The notes beneath the pieces are model-generated. The model searched no databases. It saw only the letters and a program-made list of their open reading frames with translations, and had not been told where the DNA came from. Source: Pseudomonas sp. UBA6562 (GTDB taxonomy: Bacteria > Pseudomonadota > Gammaproteobacteria > Pseudomonadales > Pseudomonadaceae). Taken from it: a stretch of 64,000 nucleotides of DNA. Shown one piece after another: positions 17,896 to 27,342 of this stretch. Position numbers and translations under genes: made by a program. The stretch spans positions 474,975 to 538,974 of the forward strand of contig NZ_DJJS01000004.1 of the NCBI RefSeq assembly GCF_002434265.1. The letters are read 5' to 3'. Numbering within the stretch: position 1 is the stretch's first letter; each line of letters opens with the position of its first letter.

Positions 17896-18801
17896 TTATT
17901 TGTCCAGGGCTTCCATGAGCATGCGGGTAACGCCCCCCTGCCAATCAGGCAAGTGCAGTGCGAACGCCTGACGAAGCTTGGCGGTGTCCAAACGCGAGTT
18001 CAAAGGGCGGCTGGCCGGCGTAGGGTATTCGCGGGTGGGGATCGGGTTCACCGCTTCGACCGCAAGCGTTTCGCCATGCGCCCGAGCGAACTGAATGACA
18101 TAGCTGGCGTATTCGTGCCAAGTCGTTTCACCGGAAGGCACGAGGTGGTAGATGCCACTCAGCTCCGGCTTGTGCCAAGCTTGTTGCAGCGCAGCTGCTG
18201 CCACGTCCGCGAGCAGCTCTGCCCCCGTAGGCACGCCCACTTGGTCGGCAATGACGTTGAGGGTGGTGCGATCTTTGGCCAGACGCAACATGGTCTTGGC
18301 GAAGTTGTTGCCTCTAGCGGCATACACCCAGCTGGTGCGGAAAATCAGATGCTTGCAGCCCGACGCCTGGATCAGCCGTTCGCCTTCGAGCTTGGTCGCG
18401 CCGTAGTAATTGACCGGCGCAACGTTGTCGCTCTCCTTCCACGGGGTGGAGCCCGTACCGTCGAAGACGTAGTCGGTGGAGTAGTGCACCAACCACGCGT
18501 CTAGGCGCTTGGCTTCCTCGGCCATCGACTGGCTGGCCAGCGCGTTGACGGTATGGGCCATCTCCCGTTCGCTTTCGGCTTTGTCGACGGCCGTGTAGGC
18601 CGCCGCATTGACGATGACCTGTGGCGACACCGCACGGATGGCCGCCCGCAGGCCGTCGAGGTCTGTCAGGTCGCCTGCCAGATCACCGTAGGGCGTGGTA
18701 GCTCGGTGGCGATCGAGCGCCACCACTTCACCAAACGCGCTCAGCGCCCGTTGCAGCTCCCATCCCACCTGGCCGTTTTTACCGAGCAGCAGGATTCTCA
18801 T
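17896..18801 (-). CDS. rfbD: dTDP-4-dehydrorhamnose reductase
   Basis: This 301-residue short-chain dehydrogenase has the nucleotide-binding loop LLGKNGQVGWELQ at 5-17, in place of the usual GxxGxxG form and as is normal in RfbD/RmlD. The catalytic YGATKLEGE is near 129-137 and STDYVFDG near 104-111. It carries out the last step to dTDP-L-rhamnose. Its ATG overlaps the rfbB stop in ATGA. The 255 bases downstream (17642-17895) hold no gene that I can support. Confidence 0.95.
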   Translation of the reverse strand: MRILLLGKNGQVGWELQRALSAFGEVVALDRHRATTPYGDLAGDLTDLDGLRAAIRAVSPQVIVNAAAYTAVDKAESEREMAHTVNALASQSMAEEAKRLDAWLVHYSTDYVFDGTGSTPWKESDNVAPVNYYGATKLEGERLIQASGCKHLIFRTSWVYAARGNNFAKTMLRLAKDRTTLNVIADQVGVPTGAELLADVAAAALQQAWHKPELSGIYHLVPSGETTWHEYASYVIQFARAHGETLAVEAVNPIPTREYPTPASRPLNSRLDTAKLRQAFALHLPDWQGGVTRMLMEALDK

Positions 18802-19874
18802 GCCTGGTCCGTGCGCTTGGCATAGTTACTGTCGATCCACTGCTGGTAGCTGCCGCTTTTCACATGGGCCACCCACTCAGGGTTGTCCAGGTACCACTGC
18901 ACGGTCTTGCGAATGCCGGATTCGAAGGTTTCTTCCGGGGTCCAGCCGAGTTCGCGCTGGATCTTGCTGGCATCGATCGCATAGCGCAGATCGTGGCCTG
19001 GGCGGTCCTGCACATAGGTCAGCAGGTCGGCATGGGGACGGAATTTCGAGTCGGGCCGCAGTTCGTCGAGCAGCGAGCATACGGTGCGCACCACTTCGAT
19101 GTTCTGCTTCTCGTTGTGACCGCCGATGTTGTAGGTTTCACCGACTTCGCCCTCGGTGACTACTGTGTAGAGCGCGCGCGCATGGTCTTCGACATACAGC
19201 CAGTCGCGAATCTGGTCGCCTTTGCCGTAGATGGGCAAAGGTTTGCCTTCCAACGCATTGAGGATGACCAGCGGGATCAGCTTCTCGGGGAAGTGGTAGG
19301 GACCATAGTTGTTCGAGCAATTGGTCACGAGGGTTGGCAAGCCGTAAGTGCGTGCCCAGGCGCGTACCAAGTGGTCCGAGCTGGCCTTGCTGGCGGAGTA
19401 GGGCGAGCTTGGCTGGTAAGGCGTGGTCTCGGTGAACAGATCTTCCGGGCCTTCCAGGTCGCCGTACACTTCATCGGTGGAAATGTGATGGAAGCGGAAG
19501 GCCGCCTTGCGCTGTTCGTCCAGTGTGTTCCAGTAGCCACGTGCCGCTTCCAGCAGCGTGTAGGTGCCGATGATGTTGGTCTGGATGAACTCCGACGGGC
19601 CGCTGATCGAACGGTCGACGTGGGATTCGGCGGCCAGGTGCATGACGGCGTCAGGCTGGTGCTCGCGGAACACGCGGTCGAGCGCTTCGCGGTCGCAGAT
19701 GTCGACGCGCTCGAAGGCGTAACGGTCGCTCTGGTCGACCGATTGCAGCGACTCCAGGTTGCCGGCGTACGTCAGCTTGTCGACGTTGACCACCGAGTCT
19801 GCGGTGCTGGAAATGATGTGTCGCACGACTGCCGAGCCGATGAAGCCGGCACCACCTGTTACTAAGATCTTCAC
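18798..19874 (-). CDS. rfbB: dTDP-glucose 4,6-dehydratase
   Basis: This 358-residue extended SDR enzyme has the Rossmann loop TGGAGFIGSAV at 6-16, STDEVYGDL near 133-141 and the catalytic YSASKASSDH near 160. It forms dTDP-4-keto-6-deoxyglucose from dTDP-glucose, the second step of L-rhamnose synthesis. The frame opens with GTG AAG ATC (GTG at 19872-19874 on the complement), giving the canonical MKILVTGGAG; there is no ATG in place. It leads the rfbBD pair, separate from rfbAC, with a 406-base gap between the two pairs. Confidence 0.95.
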   Translation of the reverse strand: MKILVTGGAGFIGSAVVRHIISSTADSVVNVDKLTYAGNLESLQSVDQSDRYAFERVDICDREALDRVFREHQPDAVMHLAAESHVDRSISGPSEFIQTNIIGTYTLLEAARGYWNTLDEQRKAAFRFHHISTDEVYGDLEGPEDLFTETTPYQPSSPYSASKASSDHLVRAWARTYGLPTLVTNCSNNYGPYHFPEKLIPLVILNALEGKPLPIYGKGDQIRDWLYVEDHARALYTVVTEGEVGETYNIGGHNEKQNIEVVRTVCSLLDELRPDSKFRPHADLLTYVQDRPGHDLRYAIDASKIQRELGWTPEETFESGIRKTVQWYLDNPEWVAHVKSGSYQQWIDSNYAKRTDQA

Positions 19875-20280
19875 GAGAGTTTTCTACCTTGAGGTTCTGA
19901 CAGGGGCTTGGGGCCCTGTGTAGTCCGTGCGCGCATGGCGTGTTCAGGCCGACGCGGTACAAAAGCCTATCCGATTGGCGCGCCCCTTCGGCAGTGGGGC
20001 AGGCGGACAGTTCCACGCTGGCGCAAGCCGGGGCGAAGGAGGGGGCTCTTGCGGGTTGGAGCTAGGTGTTTACGGTAGTACAACACACCAGAACGACAAT
20101 GGAGTAATTCCACGCACTAGTGTGCGCCATTGCCGATCACAAGGGCGCCCGTAGCCCAGGCGCCCCAGCGTATCGCAAGTGTTCCCCGGCGTCAGCATGG
20201 GCCATCCAGCTTGCGACAACGGCCCCGGGATTCGCGCATGCCAGCTCGAGCTACTGCAAGTGGCGCCTTGAGCGGCAGAC
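19875..20280. other. Intergenic gap between rfbAC and rfbBD
   Basis: No convincing gene is seen on either strand. Two inverted repeats stand out: CGCAC/GTGCG around TAGT at 20113-20126, and GGGCGCC (20143-20149) with GGCGCCC (20159-20165). The region must hold the end of the rfbAC transcript and probably the promoter of rfbBD. A rearranged rml order (AC then BD instead of BDAC) would account for so long a gap. Confidence 0.5.
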
Positions 20281-20829
20281 TCAATCGAACACGTCGGCTT
20301 GTGCGAGGGGAAGACCCTGTTGGTCCTTGCCCGACAACAACGGCACGCAGTCGGCAGGCCAGTCGATTCCAATCTGGGGATCGTTCCAGGCGATGCAGCG
20401 CTCGCTATGCGTGGAGTAGAAGTCAGTGGTCTTGTAGAGGAACTCGGCGGTATCGCTCAGAGTGATGAACCCATGGGCGAAGCCCGGCGGTATCCACAGC
20501 TGATTGTGGTTCTCTGCCGAGAGGTGCGCCCCTACCCATTGCCCGAAGGTGGGCGAAGAGCGACGGATGTCCACCGCAACGTCGAAGACCTCGCCCTGCA
20601 CCACGCGCACCAGTTTGCCCTGGGCATGGGGCGGCAATTGGTAATGCAGGCCACGCAGCACGTGTTTGGAGGAGCGCGAGTGGTTGTCCTGCACGAAGTC
20701 CGGGTTCACACCGGTGGCGGCTTCGAAAGCGCGTGCGTTGAAGCTTTCGTAGAAGAAGCCGCGGTCGTCGCCAAAGACTTTCGGCGTGAGCAACACGACT
20801 TCGGGAATTGCCAAGCGAACGGCCTGCAT
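20281..20829 (-). CDS. rfbC: dTDP-4-dehydrorhamnose 3,5-epimerase
   Basis: This 182-residue cupin-fold epimerase has the family landmarks DDRGFFYESFNARAFE (22-37), FVQDNHSRSSKHVLRGLHYQ (the catalytic His is within RGLHYQ) and WIPPGFAHGF. It epimerises C3 and C5 of dTDP-4-keto-6-deoxyglucose. Its ATG shares one base with the rfbA stop (TGATG), so the two are translationally coupled. Confidence 0.95.
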   Translation of the reverse strand: MQAVRLAIPEVVLLTPKVFGDDRGFFYESFNARAFEAATGVNPDFVQDNHSRSSKHVLRGLHYQLPPHAQGKLVRVVQGEVFDVAVDIRRSSPTFGQWVGAHLSAENHNQLWIPPGFAHGFITLSDTAEFLYKTTDFYSTHSERCIAWNDPQIGIDWPADCVPLLSGKDQQGLPLAQADVFD

Positions 20830-21710
20830 CAGAACACCTTCTCTTTCAGAATGCCTTGCAGGTACTGGCCATAGCCATTCTTGACCAGCGGCTGGGCCAG
20901 GCGCTCGAGCTGCTCGGCATCGATCCAGCCCGCGCGGTAGCAGATCTCTTCCGGGCAGGCGACCTTGAGGCCCTGACGACGTTCGAGAGTGGCGATGTAC
21001 TGGCCGGCCTCCAGGAGGCTGTCATGCGTGCCCGTGTCGAGCCAGGCATAACCACGACCCATGATCTCGACGTGCAGCTTTTGCTGTTGCAGGTAGAGCA
21101 TGTTCAAGTCGGTGATTTCCAGCTCGCCTCGTGCAGAGGGACGCAGGCTACGGGCCAGGTCGACGACTTGGTTGTCGTAGAAGTACAGGCCGGTGACCGC
21201 ATAGTTGGACTTCGGCGCGGCGGGCTTTTCCTCCAGCGACAGTACGCGGCCGTGCTGGTCGAAATCGGCGACTCCGTACCGTTCAGGGTCGTGCACGTGA
21301 TAGGCGAACACCGAAGCGCCTTGGTCGCGGGCGTTGGCGTTGCGTAGCAAGGATTGGAAGTCGTGGCCGTAGAAGATGTTGTCGCCAAGGACCAGCGCCG
21401 ATGGGTCGTTACCGATGAAGTCGGCGCCGATGGTGAACGCCTGGGCCAGGCCGTCCGGGCTGGGCTGTACGGCGTAGGCAAGGTTCAGGCCCCAGTGGCT
21501 GCCGTCGCCCAGGAGCTGTTGGAAGCGAGGGGTGTCTTGGGGGGTGGAGATGATCAGGATGTCGCGGATGCCGGCCAGCAGCAGGGTGCTGAGCGGGTAA
21601 TAGATCATTGGCTTGTCGTAGACAGGCAGCAGCTGTTTGGAGACGGAGAGGGTGGCGGGGTGGAGGCGGGTGCCGGAGCCGCCCGCGAGTATGATGCCTT
21701 TGCGAGTCAT
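20829..21710 (-). CDS. rfbA: Glucose-1-phosphate thymidylyltransferase
   Basis: This 293-residue nucleotidyltransferase has the signature LAGGSGTRLHPAT (8-20) followed by KQLLPVYDKPMIYYPLS, and LGDNIFYG near 110. It makes dTDP-glucose, the first step to dTDP-L-rhamnose, which Pseudomonas uses in the LPS core and in other glycans. It is the promoter-proximal gene of the rfbAC pair. Base composition changes sharply to AT-rich just upstream of its start. Confidence 0.95.
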   Translation of the reverse strand: MTRKGIILAGGSGTRLHPATLSVSKQLLPVYDKPMIYYPLSTLLLAGIRDILIISTPQDTPRFQQLLGDGSHWGLNLAYAVQPSPDGLAQAFTIGADFIGNDPSALVLGDNIFYGHDFQSLLRNANARDQGASVFAYHVHDPERYGVADFDQHGRVLSLEEKPAAPKSNYAVTGLYFYDNQVVDLARSLRPSARGELEITDLNMLYLQQQKLHVEIMGRGYAWLDTGTHDSLLEAGQYIATLERRQGLKVACPEEICYRAGWIDAEQLERLAQPLVKNGYGQYLQGILKEKVF

Positions 21711-21892
21711 GGGGGCCTTAATGGGAACGTAAGAGGTTAAGGTACTGACAATGTATCACCTCGATTTAAAGGAGTCTAAACATAAAGGTTTTAAAGTAGA
21801 GGTTGATCGAAGAGTTCAGTGGGTGCCATGCTCAATGTGTTAAGTTTGGGGTTTGAGTGTGTGCGATCCGAAAATTAATAAAAGAATGGGGG

Positions 21893-21915
21893 GAGCGCTA
21901 TATATTATAACGCTC
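21893..21915 (-). terminator. Hairpin after the distal glycosyltransferase gene
   Basis: GAGCG-c-TATA (21893-21902) pairs with TATA-a-CGCTC (21906-21915) around TAT. Reading the minus strand, a C-run and a T-rich stretch (ATTCTTTTATTAATTTT) follow. It sits 16 bases after the stop of the 469-residue gene and probably ends the long glycosyltransferase operon. Confidence 0.5.
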
Positions 21916-21930
21916 TGATTTATTTAGAAT

Positions 21931-23340
21931 TTAAAGTTGAGGGTAAACGGATTTGGCACTCAAGTTTTCCCAGTCTAAAGGGTCGGGGCTGTCGAATGTG
22001 ATATGGCCTTGAGGCGAAACCCTGAGAAATCCATTTATGGTTTTCAAAAAGAAGGAGTCGGTATATTCAGGGGTGCGTACGACATCAAAAATTAGAATGC
22101 CATCTTTATTGGGTTTAAATGTAACGACTTTGTCTTGCATGCTAGGCTGACTAACATAAAAGATTTCAAGAAAGTTCCTATAGAAGAGGATGGCTTTTTC
22201 ATTCTTTAAGAATTGAACTTCTAGGGGCTGGAATTTACCAGGCCGGCTAAGTTGGTAAGCATTAGCTACCGAAATATTGGAATCTTCGCTGTCGTAGGAA
22301 AGATAGTTATTATGAAAAGTTCTGATTACGGTGCCATGCCAAAGGCTGATTTTTTGTGAGCGTTCTTCTTCTAAAGGGTTATTGCCGGTGACGAGGTCTG
22401 AAACGTCACTCTGAGATTTATTCCATACCTTCTTCTCTACGAAACCGTCAGCTATAGCTTCAGCTAAAGTGCTGGGTTCCATAACGTAGAAAGATTTGTA
22501 TAAATCTTTCAAACCCTGCTCGCCGCTCGAAGCAATTACGGATTCAATTTTTTCCAGACGTTTCGTGAATCTGTCTGGCATCAAAGTTGCCACTTTTTTT
22601 CTTGAGCGGCGTAGGCACTTTTCTTTGAAAAGTTCGTAGCTTTGACCTTCGAAGTGAAGTAGCTCCAGATCGTTGGTTTTGGCGTTGGCAATTAAGTTTG
22701 GATCTAGCGGTATGGGTCGGTGAACAGACATCTTGAAGATTTCAGGATGCTTGCGTACAAAAGATTTTCCGGTTTCGACACCCCAAAAACCACCGCGGGA
22801 AAATGAAATCAGATCTTCAGCGTAGTATTTTAAAAGTATAGATTTTTCTGGGAAATATCGCTTGAAATAATGTGTAGAGAATTCTTCGCCTACACCGATT
22901 ATTTTAGGGTATACAGCTTCATAATTTTTTAGGCAAATAGAAAATACATGCCTCGGAAATTCAGATAGCACTGTTTTTACATCTTTCTTCGCAAAAAGCA
23001 TTTCGTCTGAGTCAACATGAAGCAACCAGTCGGTTGACATGATTTCCCGAGCATATAGCATATTGGTATGTTGACGAATTTCAACGCCAGTTGGTCTTAC
23101 CCCTGGTTGTTTAGTAGGAGAGATCTTTGGCACATTTCTCCAGTAATGATCATCGCATATGAATGAAATGACACGACCTGGCGCAATGCTTGGATCATAA
23201 TCCGCCATTGAAGCATCATCAAAGAACAGGTAAATCTTGCTAGGGTTCAGAGACGCATAATGACGTAAGAACGCATCAGTAATATGTTGTGGTGCTCGGA
23301 TAGTGCAGGCTACTGACCATGTGTTATTGCGGCTTTCCAT
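21931..23340 (-). CDS. Glycosyltransferase family 2-like protein
   Basis: This 469-residue protein opens in a GT-A-like manner (WSVACTIRAPQHITDAFLRHY, then IYLFFDDASM). Residues near 105-112 read LLHVDSDEM, a clear DxD-type metal site. This resembles the Glyco_tranf_2_4 group, whose donor and acceptor are usually unknown. Residues from about 330 onward (SLWHGTVIRTFHNNYLSYDSEDSN...) form a separate beta-rich C-terminal part that I cannot assign. The gene is AT-rich with codon use unlike the flanks. It is the last gene of the operon, 14 bases after the TPR/TagF/GT4 fusion. Confidence 0.72.
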   Translation of the reverse strand: MESRNNTWSVACTIRAPQHITDAFLRHYASLNPSKIYLFFDDASMADYDPSIAPGRVISFICDDHYWRNVPKISPTKQPGVRPTGVEIRQHTNMLYAREIMSTDWLLHVDSDEMLFAKKDVKTVLSEFPRHVFSICLKNYEAVYPKIIGVGEEFSTHYFKRYFPEKSILLKYYAEDLISFSRGGFWGVETGKSFVRKHPEIFKMSVHRPIPLDPNLIANAKTNDLELLHFEGQSYELFKEKCLRRSRKKVATLMPDRFTKRLEKIESVIASSGEQGLKDLYKSFYVMEPSTLAEAIADGFVEKKVWNKSQSDVSDLVTGNNPLEEERSQKISLWHGTVIRTFHNNYLSYDSEDSNISVANAYQLSRPGKFQPLEVQFLKNEKAILFYRNFLEIFYVSQPSMQDKVVTFKPNKDGILIFDVVRTPEYTDSFFLKTINGFLRVSPQGHITFDSPDPLDWENLSAKSVYPQL

Positions 23341-23354
23341 GGTTTCTCCAAAGC

Positions 23355-26300
23355 TTAAATTTCTTGGTAAAACTGATTCATTGCCGTTTTGACATATGAA
23401 GTCGCGTCAAATCGTTTAAATTGCTCTTTGGACATTGGAATTTTGCGCATCCCATCGGCCAATGCAGTGACAGTGTTTTCGACTAACATTCCATATCCGT
23501 CTTCCAATACGCTACGTGGTCCAGAAACATCCGTTGACACTATCGGTTTTCCAAGGGTCATGGCTTCGAGCAGCACCATGCCTTGCCCTTCGTGATTTGA
23601 GGAAAGCACAAAGCAATCAGCTTTCGCAAAGAGAGGGAAAGGATTGAGTTGTTGCCCTGCCAAAAAGACATAGTCTACCAGCTCAAGTTTACGAATCAGT
23701 GACTCAAGATAGCTTCTCAACGGGCCTTGTCCAGCGATCACAAGCCTTGCTTTTTCGTTCAAGGTATGCACTGTCTTAAAGGCACGGATGAGTTTTTCAT
23801 GATCCTTTTCAGGAGACAGGCGTCCCAGCGTAAGGTAGGTATATGTCGACTCAGACGGCCAAGGTAGGTCATGACAAGGCTCATGCTCCTTGGATTTTTC
23901 AACGATATCATTAGGCAATAAGGTATTTCGAACATATCGGAACTTGCTAGGTGGAATGGTGAACCGATCAGTAAGAGCCTCTAGGTTTTCCTGACGTACA
24001 TTGGAGCTAACAGAAATTAGGCCGTCGTAGAAGTTATAAAAACTAATAATGCTTCTTAGGTTGGGGAAGCGTGTCTTCATCTCTTCGTGCATATTGCTAT
24101 GCAGGTAAATCGTTTTCTTTACATTCAGATTTGTTGGCCCAAGACCGAGCAGGGATGTCCAGAACTGAGAGTAACCTTCAAAATTGATGATGCTGTCAAA
24201 ATGAGCATATCCAAAAGTCCGTAAGAACTCCCTGCGATAAGATTCCTGATACGGTCTCATTAGAGCTTCGGTATCTAGCGTATAAGATGAACCGAGTTTC
24301 GCAGCAATCCATTTTTCTTCAATCGTAATGTTCATTCTGCCGCAGCGAGCGACGACGGCAACGTTTGGAAGAATGCGATTTATCTGCTCAATTCGATCTG
24401 GGTTTGAAAGGACGCCAGCTGGATCAATTGCTACAGTAATTGAGTATTTATTTGTATCAATGCTCTTAATGAGATTTACAAATGAGCTGGTAATACCATT
24501 TGGAATAAAAGCACCTGCAAAGAATAATAAGTTCTTTTTGGGGCGATCTGCAGTAGGTTTTTTAGCGGTGTTGAATATGGCAGAGATTACTTCTTGTGTT
24601 GAGGTCCCATCTTCATGTTTAGAGAATTGCTTTAGACAATTTTTATGGTTTGTATGTAGTGCGGATTTTTCTTGTTTTAGAATCTTTTGGATGTGATTTT
24701 TAGTTGTTTCTACAGTGTCAAATGTAGCGCCGGGCAAAGAGGATCTTTCAAAATAAAGCCCGCGCTCGGCTTTGTATTTATCATAATCAGGTACATAGAA
24801 TACAATCGGTTTCTTCTTGGGCAGGAAATCAAAGTAAATGCTAGAGTAATCAGTGATAAGAATGTCGACAACGCTAAGAAGCTCACATGTGTCGATTTCT
24901 TGTGGCACGACCTGGGCGCTTGATTTTACTTTGCTTAGCTTTTCCTCAACGAAGTAGTGGCCTCGGAAGAGAAGCGTATATTCAGCACTGACAAGACTTT
25001 CAATATCGGCCTGTAATTGAAAGACGTCTGCATCTGTCTGGTTTTCTCTGTAAGTAGGAGCAAACAGAACAACTGGCTTTCGATTATTGATGCTGAGTTT
25101 TTTTAGAATGCTTGATTTTGTTTCACCTGTTGCATTAAGCATCAAGTCGATTCGTGGGTATCCAGTGCGTAAAATTTCCCCTGGATAGATCTCGGCAATG
25201 TCGTTGCCAGCGAACAGCACCGATTCAGTATGCAGATTTGGTGCGATAATGTGCGTGCAGTGCAAGAAGTTTCTTGCAATGTTTTTATGGCCGAAGTTTC
25301 CTTCATGTATGTCTTTGAATAATGTTTTCTGAGGCGTGCCATGCCATGTGTTCAGATAGACCTGTTCAGGCTTGCGCATGAAATAGGTAGGGAACGTCGA
25401 GTTGTTGATCAAATATTTGCAAGTGGTAAGATAAAATCTGTATAGGTCAGACTCTTTCTTTACGAAAATCAAATTGGGTAAGCTGCGCAGCTCATTTGGG
25501 ATACGATTGCGTTCGTTGATTACCCATACATGAGTCCAGCCGGAAAAATCTGGGTTATCGATTAGCGCTTTAAAAATTGCATAAGGGTTGCAGCTGATTG
25601 AGGCGCCATGATAGCTCTCATAGAGAATGCTATGTGTATCCAGAAGATTATTTCGATAAAACTCAGTGTAATCGTTAGTTGCTCTGAATCCCTCGTTTAA
25701 TCGATCCTTAGATGCATCAATACCATAATCTTTATCCAATACACGAGATTGAATATATACAGAGCTGGACTTTTCGAATTCATTTGCTTTGGCGAAAAGT
25801 TCCCCAGCTTTCGCATACAGGGACGGCTCAAACTTTTCATTCCGCTTTGCAGCATTATGCAGAGCTTCCGCAGCTTCATGCCATAAGCCACGGCGCTCTA
25901 AACATAGACCGAGTCGATAATGCCAATAATGATCGCATCCGTCTAAGGCAACGGCTTGCTTGTAGTATTGAATGGCTTCATTCCATAGATACATCTTTTC
26001 GTAAGCCATTCCCAGGCGATAGAACAATGCTGGGTTGGTGTTGCCTTGTTTGGTGATTTCGTCTCGGTAGTCGGTGATGGCCTCAGCCCACGCTCCCCGT
26101 CGCGCGTGGAAAGCACCTATGCCAAATTTTTTAATGTTCAGGCTTCGGTCAAAATTAGCAGCTTTTGCGTAGGCAGCTTCAGAACCATTAATATCGCCAG
26201 TTTTTCTTAAGTTGCAGCCTAAGGCGTAATAATGATCAGGGTTTTTAGGATCCAAAGTGCAGAGCTTTCTCAGGCTTACTACAGCATCCTCAGTGTATTC

Positions 26301-26882
26301 CATGCGCTCTTGAGTGCGTGAAAGCTCTAAAAGCTTTTCCACATTTTTTGGGTCAGCTTCATGCGCTGCTTTATAATAGTGGAGTGACTCCCACGTTCTT
26401 CCCATACGTGTGATGGCTACGGCCAGTAACCAATGGGTGTCCTTTTTATCGCATCCGCTTCCCAGCGCTTGTTTGAATGCAGACTCTGCGGATTTCCAAT
26501 CCTTTGATTCAAAAAATTGCTTGCCACTTAAATAGTGACTTTCAGCATCCTTTTTCAAGCTTAAACTAGGATCTGCCGGTAGCAAAAAAATGCCTTCCAG
26601 CTTTTTTTTACTTAAAGCATCACGCGCAGTAAGCGCAGTGTCTGTACTAAACTTTTCAAGGTTTGCGATTTTTATGACGAAACCCTGATTTTTGATAACA
26701 GGGTTTATTTTTTCTAAATCCGGGCGTGCGTGTCCAGTTTTGCCTGAGGCTATGACCTTATCATCACGCAGGATTTCAATATCGACCGCTGCTTCAGGGC
26801 TGTCTGCATTCAAAGCCCAACCGCAAGCGTGGCCATCCTGGTAGGAATCTAAAAACCCAATGATTTTGTCTTTTGATGGCAT
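23355..26882 (-). CDS. Giant fusion: GW-module, TPR array, CDP-glycerol glycerophosphotransferase, GT4
   Basis: This is a 1175-residue protein. Residues 1-75 form a beta-rich module (GHACGWALNADSPEAAVDIEI) also seen in two other enzymes of the operon. About 110-395 is a tetratricopeptide array (for example SAESAFKQAL and EAIQYYKQAVALD). About 415-745 is a TagB/TagF-type domain with WHGTPQKT (513-520), RTGYPRID (572-579), LFAPTYRE (606-613) and ITDYSSIYFDF (676-686). About 785-1175 is a GT4 domain with GRLSPEKDHEK (1020-1030) and EGQGMVLLE (1098-1106). The known TagF reaction adds glycerol-phosphate from CDP-glycerol. TagD encoded just upstream could supply the donor. It is strongly AT-rich and probably horizontally acquired. 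Confidence 0.85.
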   Translation of the reverse strand: MPSKDKIIGFLDSYQDGHACGWALNADSPEAAVDIEILRDDKVIASGKTGHARPDLEKINPVIKNQGFVIKIANLEKFSTDTALTARDALSKKKLEGIFLLPADPSLSLKKDAESHYLSGKQFFESKDWKSAESAFKQALGSGCDKKDTHWLLAVAITRMGRTWESLHYYKAAHEADPKNVEKLLELSRTQERMEYTEDAVVSLRKLCTLDPKNPDHYYALGCNLRKTGDINGSEAAYAKAANFDRSLNIKKFGIGAFHARRGAWAEAITDYRDEITKQGNTNPALFYRLGMAYEKMYLWNEAIQYYKQAVALDGCDHYWHYRLGLCLERRGLWHEAAEALHNAAKRNEKFEPSLYAKAGELFAKANEFEKSSSVYIQSRVLDKDYGIDASKDRLNEGFRATNDYTEFYRNNLLDTHSILYESYHGASISCNPYAIFKALIDNPDFSGWTHVWVINERNRIPNELRSLPNLIFVKKESDLYRFYLTTCKYLINNSTFPTYFMRKPEQVYLNTWHGTPQKTLFKDIHEGNFGHKNIARNFLHCTHIIAPNLHTESVLFAGNDIAEIYPGEILRTGYPRIDLMLNATGETKSSILKKLSINNRKPVVLFAPTYRENQTDADVFQLQADIESLVSAEYTLLFRGHYFVEEKLSKVKSSAQVVPQEIDTCELLSVVDILITDYSSIYFDFLPKKKPIVFYVPDYDKYKAERGLYFERSSLPGATFDTVETTKNHIQKILKQEKSALHTNHKNCLKQFSKHEDGTSTQEVISAIFNTAKKPTADRPKKNLLFFAGAFIPNGITSSFVNLIKSIDTNKYSITVAIDPAGVLSNPDRIEQINRILPNVAVVARCGRMNITIEEKWIAAKLGSSYTLDTEALMRPYQESYRREFLRTFGYAHFDSIINFEGYSQFWTSLLGLGPTNLNVKKTIYLHSNMHEEMKTRFPNLRSIISFYNFYDGLISVSSNVRQENLEALTDRFTIPPSKFRYVRNTLLPNDIVEKSKEHEPCHDLPWPSESTYTYLTLGRLSPEKDHEKLIRAFKTVHTLNEKARLVIAGQGPLRSYLESLIRKLELVDYVFLAGQQLNPFPLFAKADCFVLSSNHEGQGMVLLEAMTLGKPIVSTDVSGPRSVLEDGYGMLVENTVTALADGMRKIPMSKEQFKRFDATSYVKTAMNQFYQEI

Positions 26883-26937
26883 TTGGTAACGCAGCTCCGG
26901 ATGTTATAGAGTCGTATGTGTGGTTGGGGAGATCGGA

Positions 26938-27333
26938 TCAAAGTGATGAAGGTTCAAGCTCAGCTTTGATTTGAGTCGTCGATATGTTTTGCGTGCGTGG
27001 CAGATAGATAACTTCGCAGTGTTCTTTCAGGCTATCAAATTTACCTTCCCAGTCATCACCCATCACGAATATATCTGCCTTATACGTGAGAATGTCTCCG
27101 ATCTTTTGGTCCCACGTCGACTCCGCGAACACCATGTCGACATAGCGAATCGATTCAAGAACATACTTACGGTTTTCATAGTTCAGCAAGGATGACTTAT
27201 GCTTTCCTGCGTTGAATTCATCTGACGAAAGTCCGACGATTAATCGATCGCCAAGTTCGCGCGCGCGACGCAGGAGATTGATGTGTCCGCGATGAAGGAT
27301 GTCAAAGGTTCCATAGGTAATAATAGTCTTCAC
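26938..27333 (-). CDS. tagD: Glycerol-3-phosphate cytidylyltransferase (TagD-like), GTG start
   Basis: This 131-residue nucleotidyltransferase has TYGTFDILHRGHINLL (6-21), including the HxGH motif. ENRKYVLESIRYVD follows near 53-66, and the C-terminal RTQNISTTQIK matches the RTxxISTT signature. Length equals classical TagD (about 130). It makes CDP-glycerol from CTP and glycerol-3-phosphate. It starts with GTG, with GGAT five bases upstream. It lies between two genes encoding CDP-glycerol glycerophosphotransferase domains, so donor synthesis and use are encoded together. Other cytidylyltransferases of this fold use different alcohols, but the match in length and motifs favours glycerol. Confidence 0.88.
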   Translation of the reverse strand: MKTIITYGTFDILHRGHINLLRRARELGDRLIVGLSSDEFNAGKHKSSLLNYENRKYVLESIRYVDMVFAESTWDQKIGDILTYKADIFVMGDDWEGKFDSLKEHCEVIYLPRTQNISTTQIKAELEPSSL

Positions 27334-27342
27334 TTTACATCC

